Origin: an uncultured Bacteroidales bacterium
GTDB lineage: Bacteria > Bacteroidota > Bacteroidia > Bacteroidales > Paludibacteraceae
Direction of reading: 5' to 3'
NCBI GenBank assembly: GCA_903929065.1
Contig: CAIYTJ010000327.1
Location: forward strand, 1-6,832
DNA: 6,832 nucleotides
Shown here: one piece after another, positions 1 through 6,832 of the stretch
How the letters are laid out: each line of letters opens with the position of its first letter
Position numbering within the stretch: position 1 is the stretch's first letter
Position numbers and translations under genes: made by a program
The notes under the pieces: model-generated
Database searches by the model: none
Seen by the model: only the letters and a program-made list of their open reading frames with translations
What the model was told of the DNA's origin: nothing

Positions 1-108
1 GAAAAAGCACTTTGGAAACACTTTATACAATTCTATGATCAAGCCTACAAAATAGCATTGGAAAATAAAGAAAAAAGGATGAATGCTAAACCATTCGCAA
101 TCGTTTGA
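1..108 (+). CDS. C-terminal end of a probable GT3-type glycogen synthase (partial)
   Basis: Frame 1 is open from the window edge to a TGA at 106-108 and gives 35 residues. These include WKHFIQFYDQAYKIALENK and end in KPFAIV. The aromatic-rich helix (WKHFIQFYDQAY followed by IAL) resembles, from memory, the C-terminus of the GT3-family glycogen/starch synthase of Bacteroidota, which adds glucose from a nucleotide sugar to a growing alpha-1,4-glucan in the cytoplasm. The next gene on the same strand is a glycogen phosphorylase, and I recall this synthase-phosphorylase order from other Bacteroidales, which supports the call. No catalytic residue lies in the visible part, so the assignment rests on a short tail plus context. 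It could be another helical C-terminus. That it is a real coding end is more certain than the function. Confidence 0.6.
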   Translation, partial: EKALWKHFIQFYDQAYKIALENKEKRMNAKPFAIV

Positions 109-135
109 AATTTATAAACTGGATATAAAAATTAA

Positions 136-170
136 TTGTATCGGCATTAAGCTCTTTTTTTGTATTTTTG
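136..170 (+). promoter_or_regulatory. Candidate promoter upstream of glgP (distal)
   Basis: TATTTTTG at 163-170 matches the Bacteroidota -7 consensus TAnnTTTG exactly. The -33 partner is less good. TTG at 136-138 is 24 bases away, slightly beyond the usual 17-23, and TCG at 141-143 has a 19-base spacer but one mismatch. Transcription would start near 177, giving a leader of about 77 bases before glgP. T-rich matches arise easily in such AT-rich DNA, so this is only a candidate. Confidence 0.33.
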
Positions 171-178
171 TGCTGATA

Positions 179-207
179 TTTGAAATTAAAATAAACATAT
201 AATTTTA
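179..207 (+). promoter_or_regulatory. Candidate promoter upstream of glgP (proximal)
   Basis: TTTG at 179-182 is followed after 17 bases by TAATTTTA at 200-207. This fits the Bacteroidota TTTG / TAnnTTTG layout with one mismatch (final A for G). The start would fall near 214, leaving a leader of about 40 bases. It competes with the motif at 163-170, which has a better -7 box but worse spacing. Confidence 0.28.
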
Positions 208-253
208 TATATAACTCTGGGTATTAGGTAATAAATAAAGAAATATTGAACTT

Positions 254-2818
254 ATGAAAATTAAAGTTAACAACGTCAATGAAACTAACATGAAGGAAAT
301 TAATGTTAGGTCAAATTTGCCTTCAAGTTTAAAAAAATTAGAAGAAATAGCTCAAAACATTTGGTGGACCTGGGATAGCAACGCAAAGAATTTATTTCGA
401 CAAATAGATAAGGATGCATGGGTTGAAGCTTCTTCAAACCCAGTTTTGCTGTTAAACATACTGAATTATGACAAGTTGGTGGCAATGGGGAAAGATAAAG
501 AATTTGTTGATAAACTGAATGCAGTTTATGCAGATTTTAAAGAATATCTGAATGTTGAGAAAAACACTAAAAAACCTTCTCTAGCCTATTTCAGTATGGA
601 ATATGGTCTGACTGAAGTATTGAAAATTTATTCAGGAGGTTTGGGAGTACTTGCCGGTGATTATTTAAAAGAAGCAAGCGATTGTAATATTGATATGGCA
701 GCCATCGGATTTTTATATCGATATGGTTATTTCACACAATCATTATCGGTTGATGGACAGCAGATTGCAGTTTATGAAGCTCAGAATTTCAATAATCTGC
801 CATTGACGCAGGTTAAAGATGAAAATGACGAACCTATAATTGTTGAAGTTCCATATCCCGGAAGAACAGTTTATGCCTATATTTGGAAAGTTTCAGTTGG
901 ACGGATTCCACTTTATTTGCTTGATACAGACAATGATATGAATAGTGAATACGATCGTTCAATTACTCACCAACTTTATGGTGGTGATTGGGAAAACCGT
1001 ATGAAACAGGAAATTATGCTAGGAATTGGTGGAATTCTTGCATTAAAAAAACTTGGAATCGAAAAGCAGGTTTATCACTGCAACGAAGGTCATGCCGCTT
1101 TAATAAATGCCCAACGATTGGTTGATTTGATTTCAGATAGAAGTCTTACTTTCAACGAAGCATTGGAAGTGGTTCGTTCAAGTTCATTATATACAGTTCA
1201 TACGCCGGTGCCAGCTGGTCATGACAGTTTTGATGAAAATCTATTCAAAAAATACATGAGTGATTTTCCTGCCAAATTAAAATTAGGTTGGGATGAATTT
1301 ATAGACATGGGCCGTGAACATCCGGGTGATCATGATGAAAAATTCAGTATGAGCACTTTTGCGTGTAATACATGTCAGGAAGTGAATGGTGTAAGCTGGT
1401 TGCATGGAAAAGTATCACAGGAAATGTTTCAACCAATCTGGAAAGGATATTTTCCCGAAGAATTACATGTAAGTTATGTAACAAATGGTGTTCACTTGCC
1501 AACCTGGACTTCTTCTGATTGGAAATTGATATATGAAAAGTATTTTACGAAAGCTTTTTATGCCGATCAATCAAATATGAAAATATGGGAAGGCGTTTAT
1601 AAAATTCCTGATGAAGAGATTTGGCACACTCGTATGCATTTGAAGGTTAAGTTGATTGATTATATTAAGGATCAATTCCGCGAAAACTGGTTGAAAAATC
1701 AGGGCGATCCTTCACGAATTGTTTCTGTTTTGGAAGCAATTAACCCAAATGCATTGATTATAGGTTTTGGACGCCGTTTTGCCACTTATAAACGGGCTCA
1801 TTTGCTATTCACCGATTTGGAACGTCTCGAAAAAATCGTAAATGATCCATTGCATCCGGTTCAATTTCTTTTTACCGGCAAAGCGCATCCTGCAGATGGC
1901 GGCGGACAGGGTTTGATTAAAAGAATTGTAGAAATTTCACGCATGCCGCAGTTTCTTGGAAAAGTTATTTTCCTTGAAAATTATGATATGCGATTGGCAA
2001 AACGATTGATTTGCGGCGTGGACATTTGGTTAAATACGCCAACCCGTCCATTGGAAGCTTCCGGAACATCAGGAGAAAAAGCGCAAATGAATGGTGTTTT
2101 AAACTTCTCGGTTCTAGATGGTTGGTGGCTTGAAGGTTATGTGAAAGGTGCTGGTTGGGCGTTGACTGATAAACGTACTTACGAAAATGATACACATCAG
2201 GATCAATTGGATGCTGCAACCATTTACAGCATGCTTGAAAATGAAATTGTACCGCTGTATTATGCCAAAAATACCAAAGGATATTCTCCTGAATGGATTC
2301 AGTATATTAAAAATTCAATCGCTCAAATTACTCCCCGTTTTACTACCAAAAGGATGATTGACGATTATATATCTCGTTTTTATACTAAACTGGCAACCCG
2401 ATCTGCAATATTAAAGGCAAATAATTTCGCAAAAGCGAAAGAAATAGCTGCCTGGAAAGAAAAAATAGCCGAAGGTTGGGATAGAATTCAGGTATTATCC
2501 GTTGATATTCCGGATAAACTTTTACACAATCCCCAAGTTGGAGAAGTTTATGATATCAATATCGTGATTGATGTGGATGGAATTAATGATAAAGGCATTG
2601 GAATTGAATTGGTTGCTACAAAACTTAGCAAAACTAACGTAGATACTCTTTACAGCGTTGATGAATTGAAGGTTGTAAAAACTGAAGGTTCAAAAATGTT
2701 TTTTAATATCGAATACCAATTAAATAAAGCTGGTTCATTTAAATATGGATTTCGAATGTTCCCTAAAAATGAGGATTTACCTCATCGTCAGGATTTTTGT
2801 TTTGTACGGTGGATTTAG
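254..2818 (+). CDS. glgP: Alpha-glucan (glycogen) phosphorylase, GT35
   Basis: This cytoplasmic PLP enzyme removes glucose units from alpha-1,4-glucan with phosphate, releasing glucose-1-phosphate. The 854 residues are full length for the bacterial short-type phosphorylases with an N-terminal DUF3417 region (about 25-110, with KLEEIAQNIWWTWD). Visible motifs are YFSMEYGL (112-119), the glycine loop GGLGVLAGD (128-136), NEGH (277-280), HTPVPAGHD (316-324), HGKVS (384-388), TNGVH (410-414), FGRRFATYKR (505-514; R508 and K513 correspond to muscle enzyme R569 and K574), GKAHPAD (542-548) and EASGTSGEKAQMNG (601-614), where K609 should bind PLP. A C-terminal module of about 110 residues follows W742 and ends HRQDFCFVRWI. 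The ATG at 254 gives the family's usual N-terminus (MKIKVNNVN). No Shine-Dalgarno is present, as is usual in this phylum. The gene follows a probable glycogen synthase by 145 bases, and its own promoter is likely in that gap. Nothing appears missing or broken. Confidence 0.96.
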   Translation: MKIKVNNVNETNMKEINVRSNLPSSLKKLEEIAQNIWWTWDSNAKNLFRQIDKDAWVEASSNPVLLLNILNYDKLVAMGKDKEFVDKLNAVYADFKEYLNVEKNTKKPSLAYFSMEYGLTEVLKIYSGGLGVLAGDYLKEASDCNIDMAAIGFLYRYGYFTQSLSVDGQQIAVYEAQNFNNLPLTQVKDENDEPIIVEVPYPGRTVYAYIWKVSVGRIPLYLLDTDNDMNSEYDRSITHQLYGGDWENRMKQEIMLGIGGILALKKLGIEKQVYHCNEGHAALINAQRLVDLISDRSLTFNEALEVVRSSSLYTVHTPVPAGHDSFDENLFKKYMSDFPAKLKLGWDEFIDMGREHPGDHDEKFSMSTFACNTCQEVNGVSWLHGKVSQEMFQPIWKGYFPEELHVSYVTNGVHLPTWTSSDWKLIYEKYFTKAFYADQSNMKIWEGVYKIPDEEIWHTRMHLKVKLIDYIKDQFRENWLKNQGDPSRIVSVLEAINPNALIIGFGRRFATYKRAHLLFTDLERLEKIVNDPLHPVQFLFTGKAHPADGGGQGLIKRIVEISRMPQFLGKVIFLENYDMRLAKRLICGVDIWLNTPTRPLEASGTSGEKAQMNGVLNFSVLDGWWLEGYVKGAGWALTDKRTYENDTHQDQLDAATIYSMLENEIVPLYYAKNTKGYSPEWIQYIKNSIAQITPRFTTKRMIDDYISRFYTKLATRSAILKANNFAKAKEIAAWKEKIAEGWDRIQVLSVDIPDKLLHNPQVGEVYDINIVIDVDGINDKGIGIELVATKLSKTNVDTLYSVDELKVVKTEGSKMFFNIEYQLNKAGSFKYGFRMFPKNEDLPHRQDFCFVRWI

Positions 2819-2830
2819 AATTACATATAT

Positions 2831-2873
2831 TAAAAATAAAAGAGGTCGGATTTTCCGACCTCTTTTATTTTTA
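2831..2873. terminator. Bidirectional intrinsic terminator between converging genes
   Basis: Bases 2831-2850 and 2854-2873 are perfect reverse complements: a 20-bp stem around a TTT loop. The GC core is GAGGTCGGA / TCCGACCTC. It is flanked by an A-run on the left (2832-2836 and 2838-2841) and a T-run on the right (2863-2866 and 2868-2872), so either strand gives a hairpin followed by U residues. Pairing can extend to 2827/2877 with one G-T pair. It starts 12 bases after the glgP stop and ends 5 bases before the stop of the opposing gene, so it should end transcription from both sides. Confidence 0.93.
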
Positions 2874-2878
2874 GTATT

Positions 2879-4789
2879 TTAAGCTGTTTTCTTTCTGAAT
2901 ATTATCTTGTTCTTATATGCAGAACCTATTTTATCAAAAAAGTCAACTAATTCAGGATATGTTGAAACTTTATATTCACCGGAGGGAATAAAAAGCATTT
3001 GCTGAATTAAAATACCTTTTCCACTTAATTCCAATTTAGAGTTAAACATTCCAAATAGTGTACTGATTTTGTAATTTGAAGGCATTGTTTCAATTTCGAA
3101 ACCCTCTGGAATTGAAATATAAATGCTGTCAATGTCTTTGTAACCATTTTCAATTTTAATATCGTGATATCTTTTTTTCTTTTTTAAATTGTCATTAATG
3201 CTTCTGTAAGGATTGATCGGAATAAAAAGTCTGTTTCCTGTTTTATTCCCATATAATGGAGTTGACCATGTATAATTAATAAACAGTGCTGGTTTTGGAG
3301 ATTTATCTTCAAAAGTTTGAATCTTTCCAATTGTTACATTAGCCAGATTTATTTCTTCGCGCAGATAATCAGCTTGTTTAGAGTTGCTTGCCAAAGGAAA
3401 CCAATCGTAGTGGTCATAAACTTTCACATGGCAATTTTTTTTCATTGTTGCATTTGCACTACCATCCGGATTCAGTTCTATTACAATATTATTTTTTTCA
3501 ATATTAAGTGAATCCGGATAATCTGGCAGGCGTGTTATTTTTCCACCATCTTTTGTATCAACCAAAGCGTCATGTCCCGAAATTCCATTATGAACAAATC
3601 CGAAAGGAACGCGTGGGTTTGTACATTCGAGCCATAAAGTATCTTTTTGTAGTGGAACCTGCAAAATAATATGGTTCATTTGGTTGAAATTTGGGTAGTC
3701 GGCGAATAAAGTTTTATCCGATTCATCTAATTTAATCCCCGTGTAATTAGATTGGACATTAACTACTTCCAGCATGGATTTCAAGTAATTTGATAAAGCT
3801 TTACAATCTCCGAATCCTGTTTTTACAACTTCAGCGGCCGGCATGGGCTGATAACCACCAATGCCGAGACTTATATTAACATATCGGGTTGTTTGTCCAA
3901 GATAATCATACAAAATCTTAACTTTTTCTTTATCGGATTTGGAATTTTTTGTTAGTTCTAAGATTTTTGCTTTAGTTTCATCGGATAATTGGTTTCTGCC
4001 TTTTAATAATTCATTTTCCCAAATTCCCATTGACTTCCAATCTGAAATATTTCCGGGCACACCATCATAAATGAAATTCTTTGGACATAAGTAAATTAAT
4101 GGTATATAGGCAATTAAATCGGGATCAAAAGTTTCATCTGGCACAGCTTTATGATTCTCAACTTTCCATTCTAATATTGAAATGCCTTTAGTTGTAGTTT
4201 TTTTGGGTTGAGCTGAATAGTTAATAGTTTTAGTACGAAATTCAACATTTTCTGGTAAAGTTAACTTATAATTTGCTTTTTCAACTGACAAATGATGCGT
4301 AAATTGTGGTACGAATGCCGGAAAAACCAAGGTTCCGTTTTTCCAGTCTACTTCATATTCGTAAACAATTGTAAATGGATAAGTTGGTGTATCGCAATCA
4401 AAGAAAAAATGCTTTGCATCGGAAGCCAGTTCACTTGACCATTCCGTTGAATTTACATCTGATAATTTAAATTTGCGTAGAAAGATGCCGTCAGCATCAT
4501 ATAATTTCCCACTAAAATTTTTCAAATTCCTGAATTTATCTCCGGAATAATGGAAATCAGAAATATCCTTTCCTTTTTTATCAAGGACAGTAATTGCAAT
4601 CGCATGTTTCTCAATTCCAATTATTGGTGATTTATATTCAAATTCTGTAGTGGAAATACGGATTACAGCATTTGCACTTTTTGTTAATGAATCTGGTATA
4701 TTTTTTATGCTTAAATCTAATCTGTCATTGGCTGAATAACATGTTATTATAATGAAAATGAGATAAATGATAATAATGAGCTTTCTCAT
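2879..4789 (-). CDS. Exported DUF3857 / transglutaminase-like protein with Cys-His-Glu site
   Basis: This 636-residue protein starts with a signal peptide (MRKLIIII, then a hydrophobic run to about 17), with likely cleavage after CYSA near residue 20. It should therefore act in the periplasm or at the envelope. Residues about 50-215 fit the N-terminal DUF3857 beta domain, and about 280-395 a transglutaminase-like cysteine peptidase fold. C329 lies in GFGDCKALSNYL, H373 in NQMNHIILQV, and the third position is E388 in LWLECTNP rather than the usual Asp. As I recall, a WLECT motif is common in Bacteroidota members of this family, so the site is probably functional. A C-terminal beta region follows (about 430-636, with SIYISIPEGFEIETMPSNYK). 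Substrate and reaction are not known; a hydrolase or transferase role on protein or peptide amides is only inferred. It lies 16 bases after a related gene read the same way and is probably co-transcribed with it. The ATG at 4789 is directly followed by the signal peptide. No Shine-Dalgarno is seen. Confidence 0.88.
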   Translation of the reverse strand: MRKLIIIIYLIFIIITCYSANDRLDLSIKNIPDSLTKSANAVIRISTTEFEYKSPIIGIEKHAIAITVLDKKGKDISDFHYSGDKFRNLKNFSGKLYDADGIFLRKFKLSDVNSTEWSSELASDAKHFFFDCDTPTYPFTIVYEYEVDWKNGTLVFPAFVPQFTHHLSVEKANYKLTLPENVEFRTKTINYSAQPKKTTTKGISILEWKVENHKAVPDETFDPDLIAYIPLIYLCPKNFIYDGVPGNISDWKSMGIWENELLKGRNQLSDETKAKILELTKNSKSDKEKVKILYDYLGQTTRYVNISLGIGGYQPMPAAEVVKTGFGDCKALSNYLKSMLEVVNVQSNYTGIKLDESDKTLFADYPNFNQMNHIILQVPLQKDTLWLECTNPRVPFGFVHNGISGHDALVDTKDGGKITRLPDYPDSLNIEKNNIVIELNPDGSANATMKKNCHVKVYDHYDWFPLASNSKQADYLREEINLANVTIGKIQTFEDKSPKPALFINYTWSTPLYGNKTGNRLFIPINPYRSINDNLKKKKRYHDIKIENGYKDIDSIYISIPEGFEIETMPSNYKISTLFGMFNSKLELSGKGILIQQMLFIPSGEYKVSTYPELVDFFDKIGSAYKNKIIFRKKTA

Positions 4790-4805
4790 ACCGGAAAATT
4801 TGTTT

Positions 4806-6797
4806 TTAGATTTTTTTCAATACAACCATTTCACCATTCTTAGTTACTACCTGACCAAAGAAATCTTTAATTCCTTGATAATCAGTCTGTGGATAAAGAA
4901 TCTGATTAAGTTCAAATCGATAATTCACGAGTAATGTATTTCCATCCTGTTTTACCTGATACAAACATTTCCCTTTATTTTCATCCAGAACAATTTTTAC
5001 TGATTTAGGTAGTTCTTCAACTTTATAATTTTCAGGTATTGTTAAGGAACAACTTATCTGGACCACATACGGAAAATTGAATTCAATTGGTAACTTACGT
5101 TCGGATTGTGTGAAATCATTTTTTGTTAAATGGCAGAAAATCATAGGATTTACATATAAATAATCACCGGTAAATTCAAATTTTTTAGTAAAATACATAT
5201 GTTCTTTTACCATATTCGATAAACGATTCTTTCCTTCAACTACTAAACTATCTACAGTAATTTGATTTGTATTCTGAAAGTTTTCAATGAATTTAGTTGA
5301 ATCTTTTTCAGAACTTATTGATTTTTTATAAGCATAAGCTAACTGATTAATATATAGTGAGTTCAAAGCCCCGTGCAATGTGCCATCCTTTTCTATAGAT
5401 GCAATTACACTTGAAATATGTTGACTTTTTGTCAAATTGGAAAGATTAACCCATTTTTCAGTTTTAGATTCATTAAAAACTCTTGCTCTGTCCACTAATA
5501 ATTCTGTTGGAAGCAAATTTAAACCGCCATATATGGCCGAACCATCCATATAGTAAGTTTTTCCATCTGAAGTTTCAGCTGCAACAATAAAAGTGTTCAA
5601 CTTATTTAAGGATGGAAAAGTTAAAGGTAATCTGCCTCTAGATCTTCTACTCATAAGTATCGGATAAGCTTTTATACCAGCATCTTTCAACGCATTTATC
5701 AGTAAAATATTTATTTGTGCATTATTACCTGTTCCATTTTTAATGGCAGAATTAACGTTATTGCCCATGAAATCATAATTTCCATTCCATTGAATTTTAT
5801 TTTTTACAAATAAATAAACATCCTGAATTTTTGAAATTTCGGTTGTATCGTTGATTATCAGACTTTTAATTTCATTTCTGAATGGATTATAACATTTTAA
5901 ATTTGTTGTAAAATCAGTTTCGGTATCAAGCGTTTTTTCTAGATCTTCCCAGGTAATACTATAAGGTTTGTAAAAATCATTTGGATATTTTGTTCCTTTC
6001 AATTCAAAACGCACCTCAGATATATAATCATTAACACACCAAACATTACTTTCGTCCTTCATAGCAGGAATGTCCCTTGCAGTATATTTAATATCACGAC
6101 ATGTATATGTAATTAAATCATTTCCCATATTACCGTTACTTCCAAGATTTAGTTGTTGTATTTCAGAAGTTTCAACAACTTCAACATTTTCATACCCCTT
6201 GGTATCGATATTGAAAAAGAAATATTCTGGAATTTTAACTTCATAGAAGCTGTGAATTACCGGAATGTGACCCTGAATTGTCCAATCAGGTAAATCATAA
6301 ACCTTATTTGTACTAATAATATATTTATATTCTATTACACTGCCAATTTTTACATTTGGAATTGAAAATTTAATTTGACGATAGTTTTTACTCATTTCTT
6401 CATCAAAAACGTATTTTTTTTCGAGCTTTGTTTTGACAACTTTTCCGTTTTCAATATTGTATGAATAAGCTTCTATATTATTTACAGTTTCTCTGTTGCC
6501 GGAGCTCTTGAAATAATAAGGTATTGAGATATTTGCCTCATTTACACCTTCTTGTTTCAGAACTTTGATTTTTCTTTTTATTTCCTGATTAATTTGAAAC
6601 CCAGTTGAAGAAAAATATGAATATGCAGAATATCCATCATCATATAATACAACTGCAGCAGCCGTTGTATCCTTTTGATAAACTTTCATGTTTAATTCGT
6701 CGTTGGTAACTTTACCATACTTTAAACTAAATTCCTGTGAAAAAAGAGCCGAAAAGAAAATAAAACTGCCCGCTGAAATAATAATTAACTTTCTCAT
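4806..6797 (-). CDS. Exported DUF3857 protein with degenerate transglutaminase-like domain
   Basis: This 663-residue protein has a signal peptide (MRKLIIISAGSFIFFSALFS, likely cut near residue 20 before QEF). Residues about 50-240 fit DUF3857, including the family-like stretch LPDWTIQGHIPVIHSFYEVKIPE (169-191). The transglutaminase-like region (about 320-425) can be aligned by eye with the downstream gene. GTGNNAQINILLINAL (355-370) matches its GFGDCKALSNYLKSML, placing N359 at the catalytic Cys. LNTFIVAAE matches MNHIILQV, placing T402 at the His. D418 in YYMDGS remains. The fold is probably kept but the chemistry lost, so a binding or scaffold role is inferred. The C-terminal beta region (about 565-663) contains SLTIPENYKVEELP, like its neighbour. 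It is the first gene of a probable two-gene operon. The start at 6797 is supported by the signal peptide and the A/T-rich leader. The true function is unknown. Confidence 0.88.
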   Translation of the reverse strand: MRKLIIISAGSFIFFSALFSQEFSLKYGKVTNDELNMKVYQKDTTAAAVVLYDDGYSAYSYFSSTGFQINQEIKRKIKVLKQEGVNEANISIPYYFKSSGNRETVNNIEAYSYNIENGKVVKTKLEKKYVFDEEMSKNYRQIKFSIPNVKIGSVIEYKYIISTNKVYDLPDWTIQGHIPVIHSFYEVKIPEYFFFNIDTKGYENVEVVETSEIQQLNLGSNGNMGNDLITYTCRDIKYTARDIPAMKDESNVWCVNDYISEVRFELKGTKYPNDFYKPYSITWEDLEKTLDTETDFTTNLKCYNPFRNEIKSLIINDTTEISKIQDVYLFVKNKIQWNGNYDFMGNNVNSAIKNGTGNNAQINILLINALKDAGIKAYPILMSRRSRGRLPLTFPSLNKLNTFIVAAETSDGKTYYMDGSAIYGGLNLLPTELLVDRARVFNESKTEKWVNLSNLTKSQHISSVIASIEKDGTLHGALNSLYINQLAYAYKKSISSEKDSTKFIENFQNTNQITVDSLVVEGKNRLSNMVKEHMYFTKKFEFTGDYLYVNPMIFCHLTKNDFTQSERKLPIEFNFPYVVQISCSLTIPENYKVEELPKSVKIVLDENKGKCLYQVKQDGNTLLVNYRFELNQILYPQTDYQGIKDFFGQVVTKNGEMVVLKKI

Positions 6798-6821
6798 TAT
6801 TAGATTTTTAAATGATTGTTG

Positions 6822-6829
6822 TAAATATA
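6822..6829 (-). promoter_or_regulatory. Candidate -7 element for the DUF3857 operon
   Basis: Read on the minus strand, TATATTTA at 6829-6822 matches TAnnTTTG at all but the last base and lies 24 bases before the ATG. This would give a short leader of about 18 bases. The -33 element would lie beyond the window edge, so the call cannot be completed here. Confidence 0.25.
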
Positions 6830-6832
6830 GAC

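Noticed and set aside
139..178. Inverted repeat TATCGGCA / TGCTGATA as a terminator for the upstream gene
   Set aside because: The stem is only 8 bp with a G-T pair, the loop is 24 bases, and no T-run follows the right arm. It is too weak for an intrinsic terminator.
1965..2219. 84-codon open frame on the minus strand inside glgP
   Set aside because: It lies opposite the conserved PLP-lysine region of glgP, and its translation has no recognisable domain. It is a shadow of the real gene.
3317..3511. 64-codon open frame on the plus strand inside the 636-aa DUF3857 gene
   Set aside because: It is antisense to a convincing coding region, and its translation is Phe/Ile/Cys-rich low-complexity sequence with no start context or domain.
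4739..4789. Lipoprotein signal in the 636-aa protein because of C17
   Set aside because: The residues before the Cys are IIIT, which do not fit a lipobox (small residue at -1, Leu near -3). An ordinary signal peptide cut near CYSA is more likely.
4769..6797. Same first seven residues (MRKLIII) in both DUF3857 proteins as evidence of recent duplication
   Set aside because: The remainder of the two proteins is strongly diverged, and Lys/Ile-rich signal peptides like this recur by chance in AT-rich Bacteroidota. An old paralogy is likely, a recent copy is not.

Overview
The window looks like an ordinary chromosomal stretch from a Bacteroidota member, probably of the Bacteroidales. The reasons are AT-rich DNA, no Shine-Dalgarno sequences before the starts (A/T-rich leaders instead), TAnnTTTG-like -7 promoter motifs, a GT35 phosphorylase of the Bacteroides type, and two DUF3857/transglutaminase-like exported proteins of the kind common in this phylum. 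The genus cannot be named from sequence alone.

Left part, + strand: positions 1-108 hold the last 35 codons of a gene that resembles the C-terminus of the Bacteroidota GT3-type glycogen synthase. A 145-base gap with candidate promoter motifs follows. Then comes a full-length alpha-glucan (glycogen) phosphorylase, glgP (254-2818), with the PLP lysine and the main active-site motifs intact. If the first call is right, the pair covers synthesis and phosphorolytic breakdown of storage glucan.

Middle: a long perfect hairpin (2831-2873) fills almost all of the 60 bases between two converging genes and should act as a terminator in both directions.

Right part, - strand: two exported DUF3857 proteins lie in tandem, 16 bases apart, and are read leftward, probably as one operon starting near 6815. 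The promoter-proximal protein (4806-6797, 663 aa) has a transglutaminase-like domain that has lost the catalytic Cys and His. The distal protein (2879-4789, 636 aa) keeps Cys and His and has Glu where Asp is usual. Together they look like a pseudoenzyme/enzyme pair acting in the periplasm or at the envelope. Their substrate is unknown.

I saw no mobile element, CRISPR array, RNA gene, tandem repeat or sign of recent transfer. The longest stretch without a gene is 145 bases. I do not see a clearly new system. The most interesting feature is the paired active/degenerate DUF3857 proteins.
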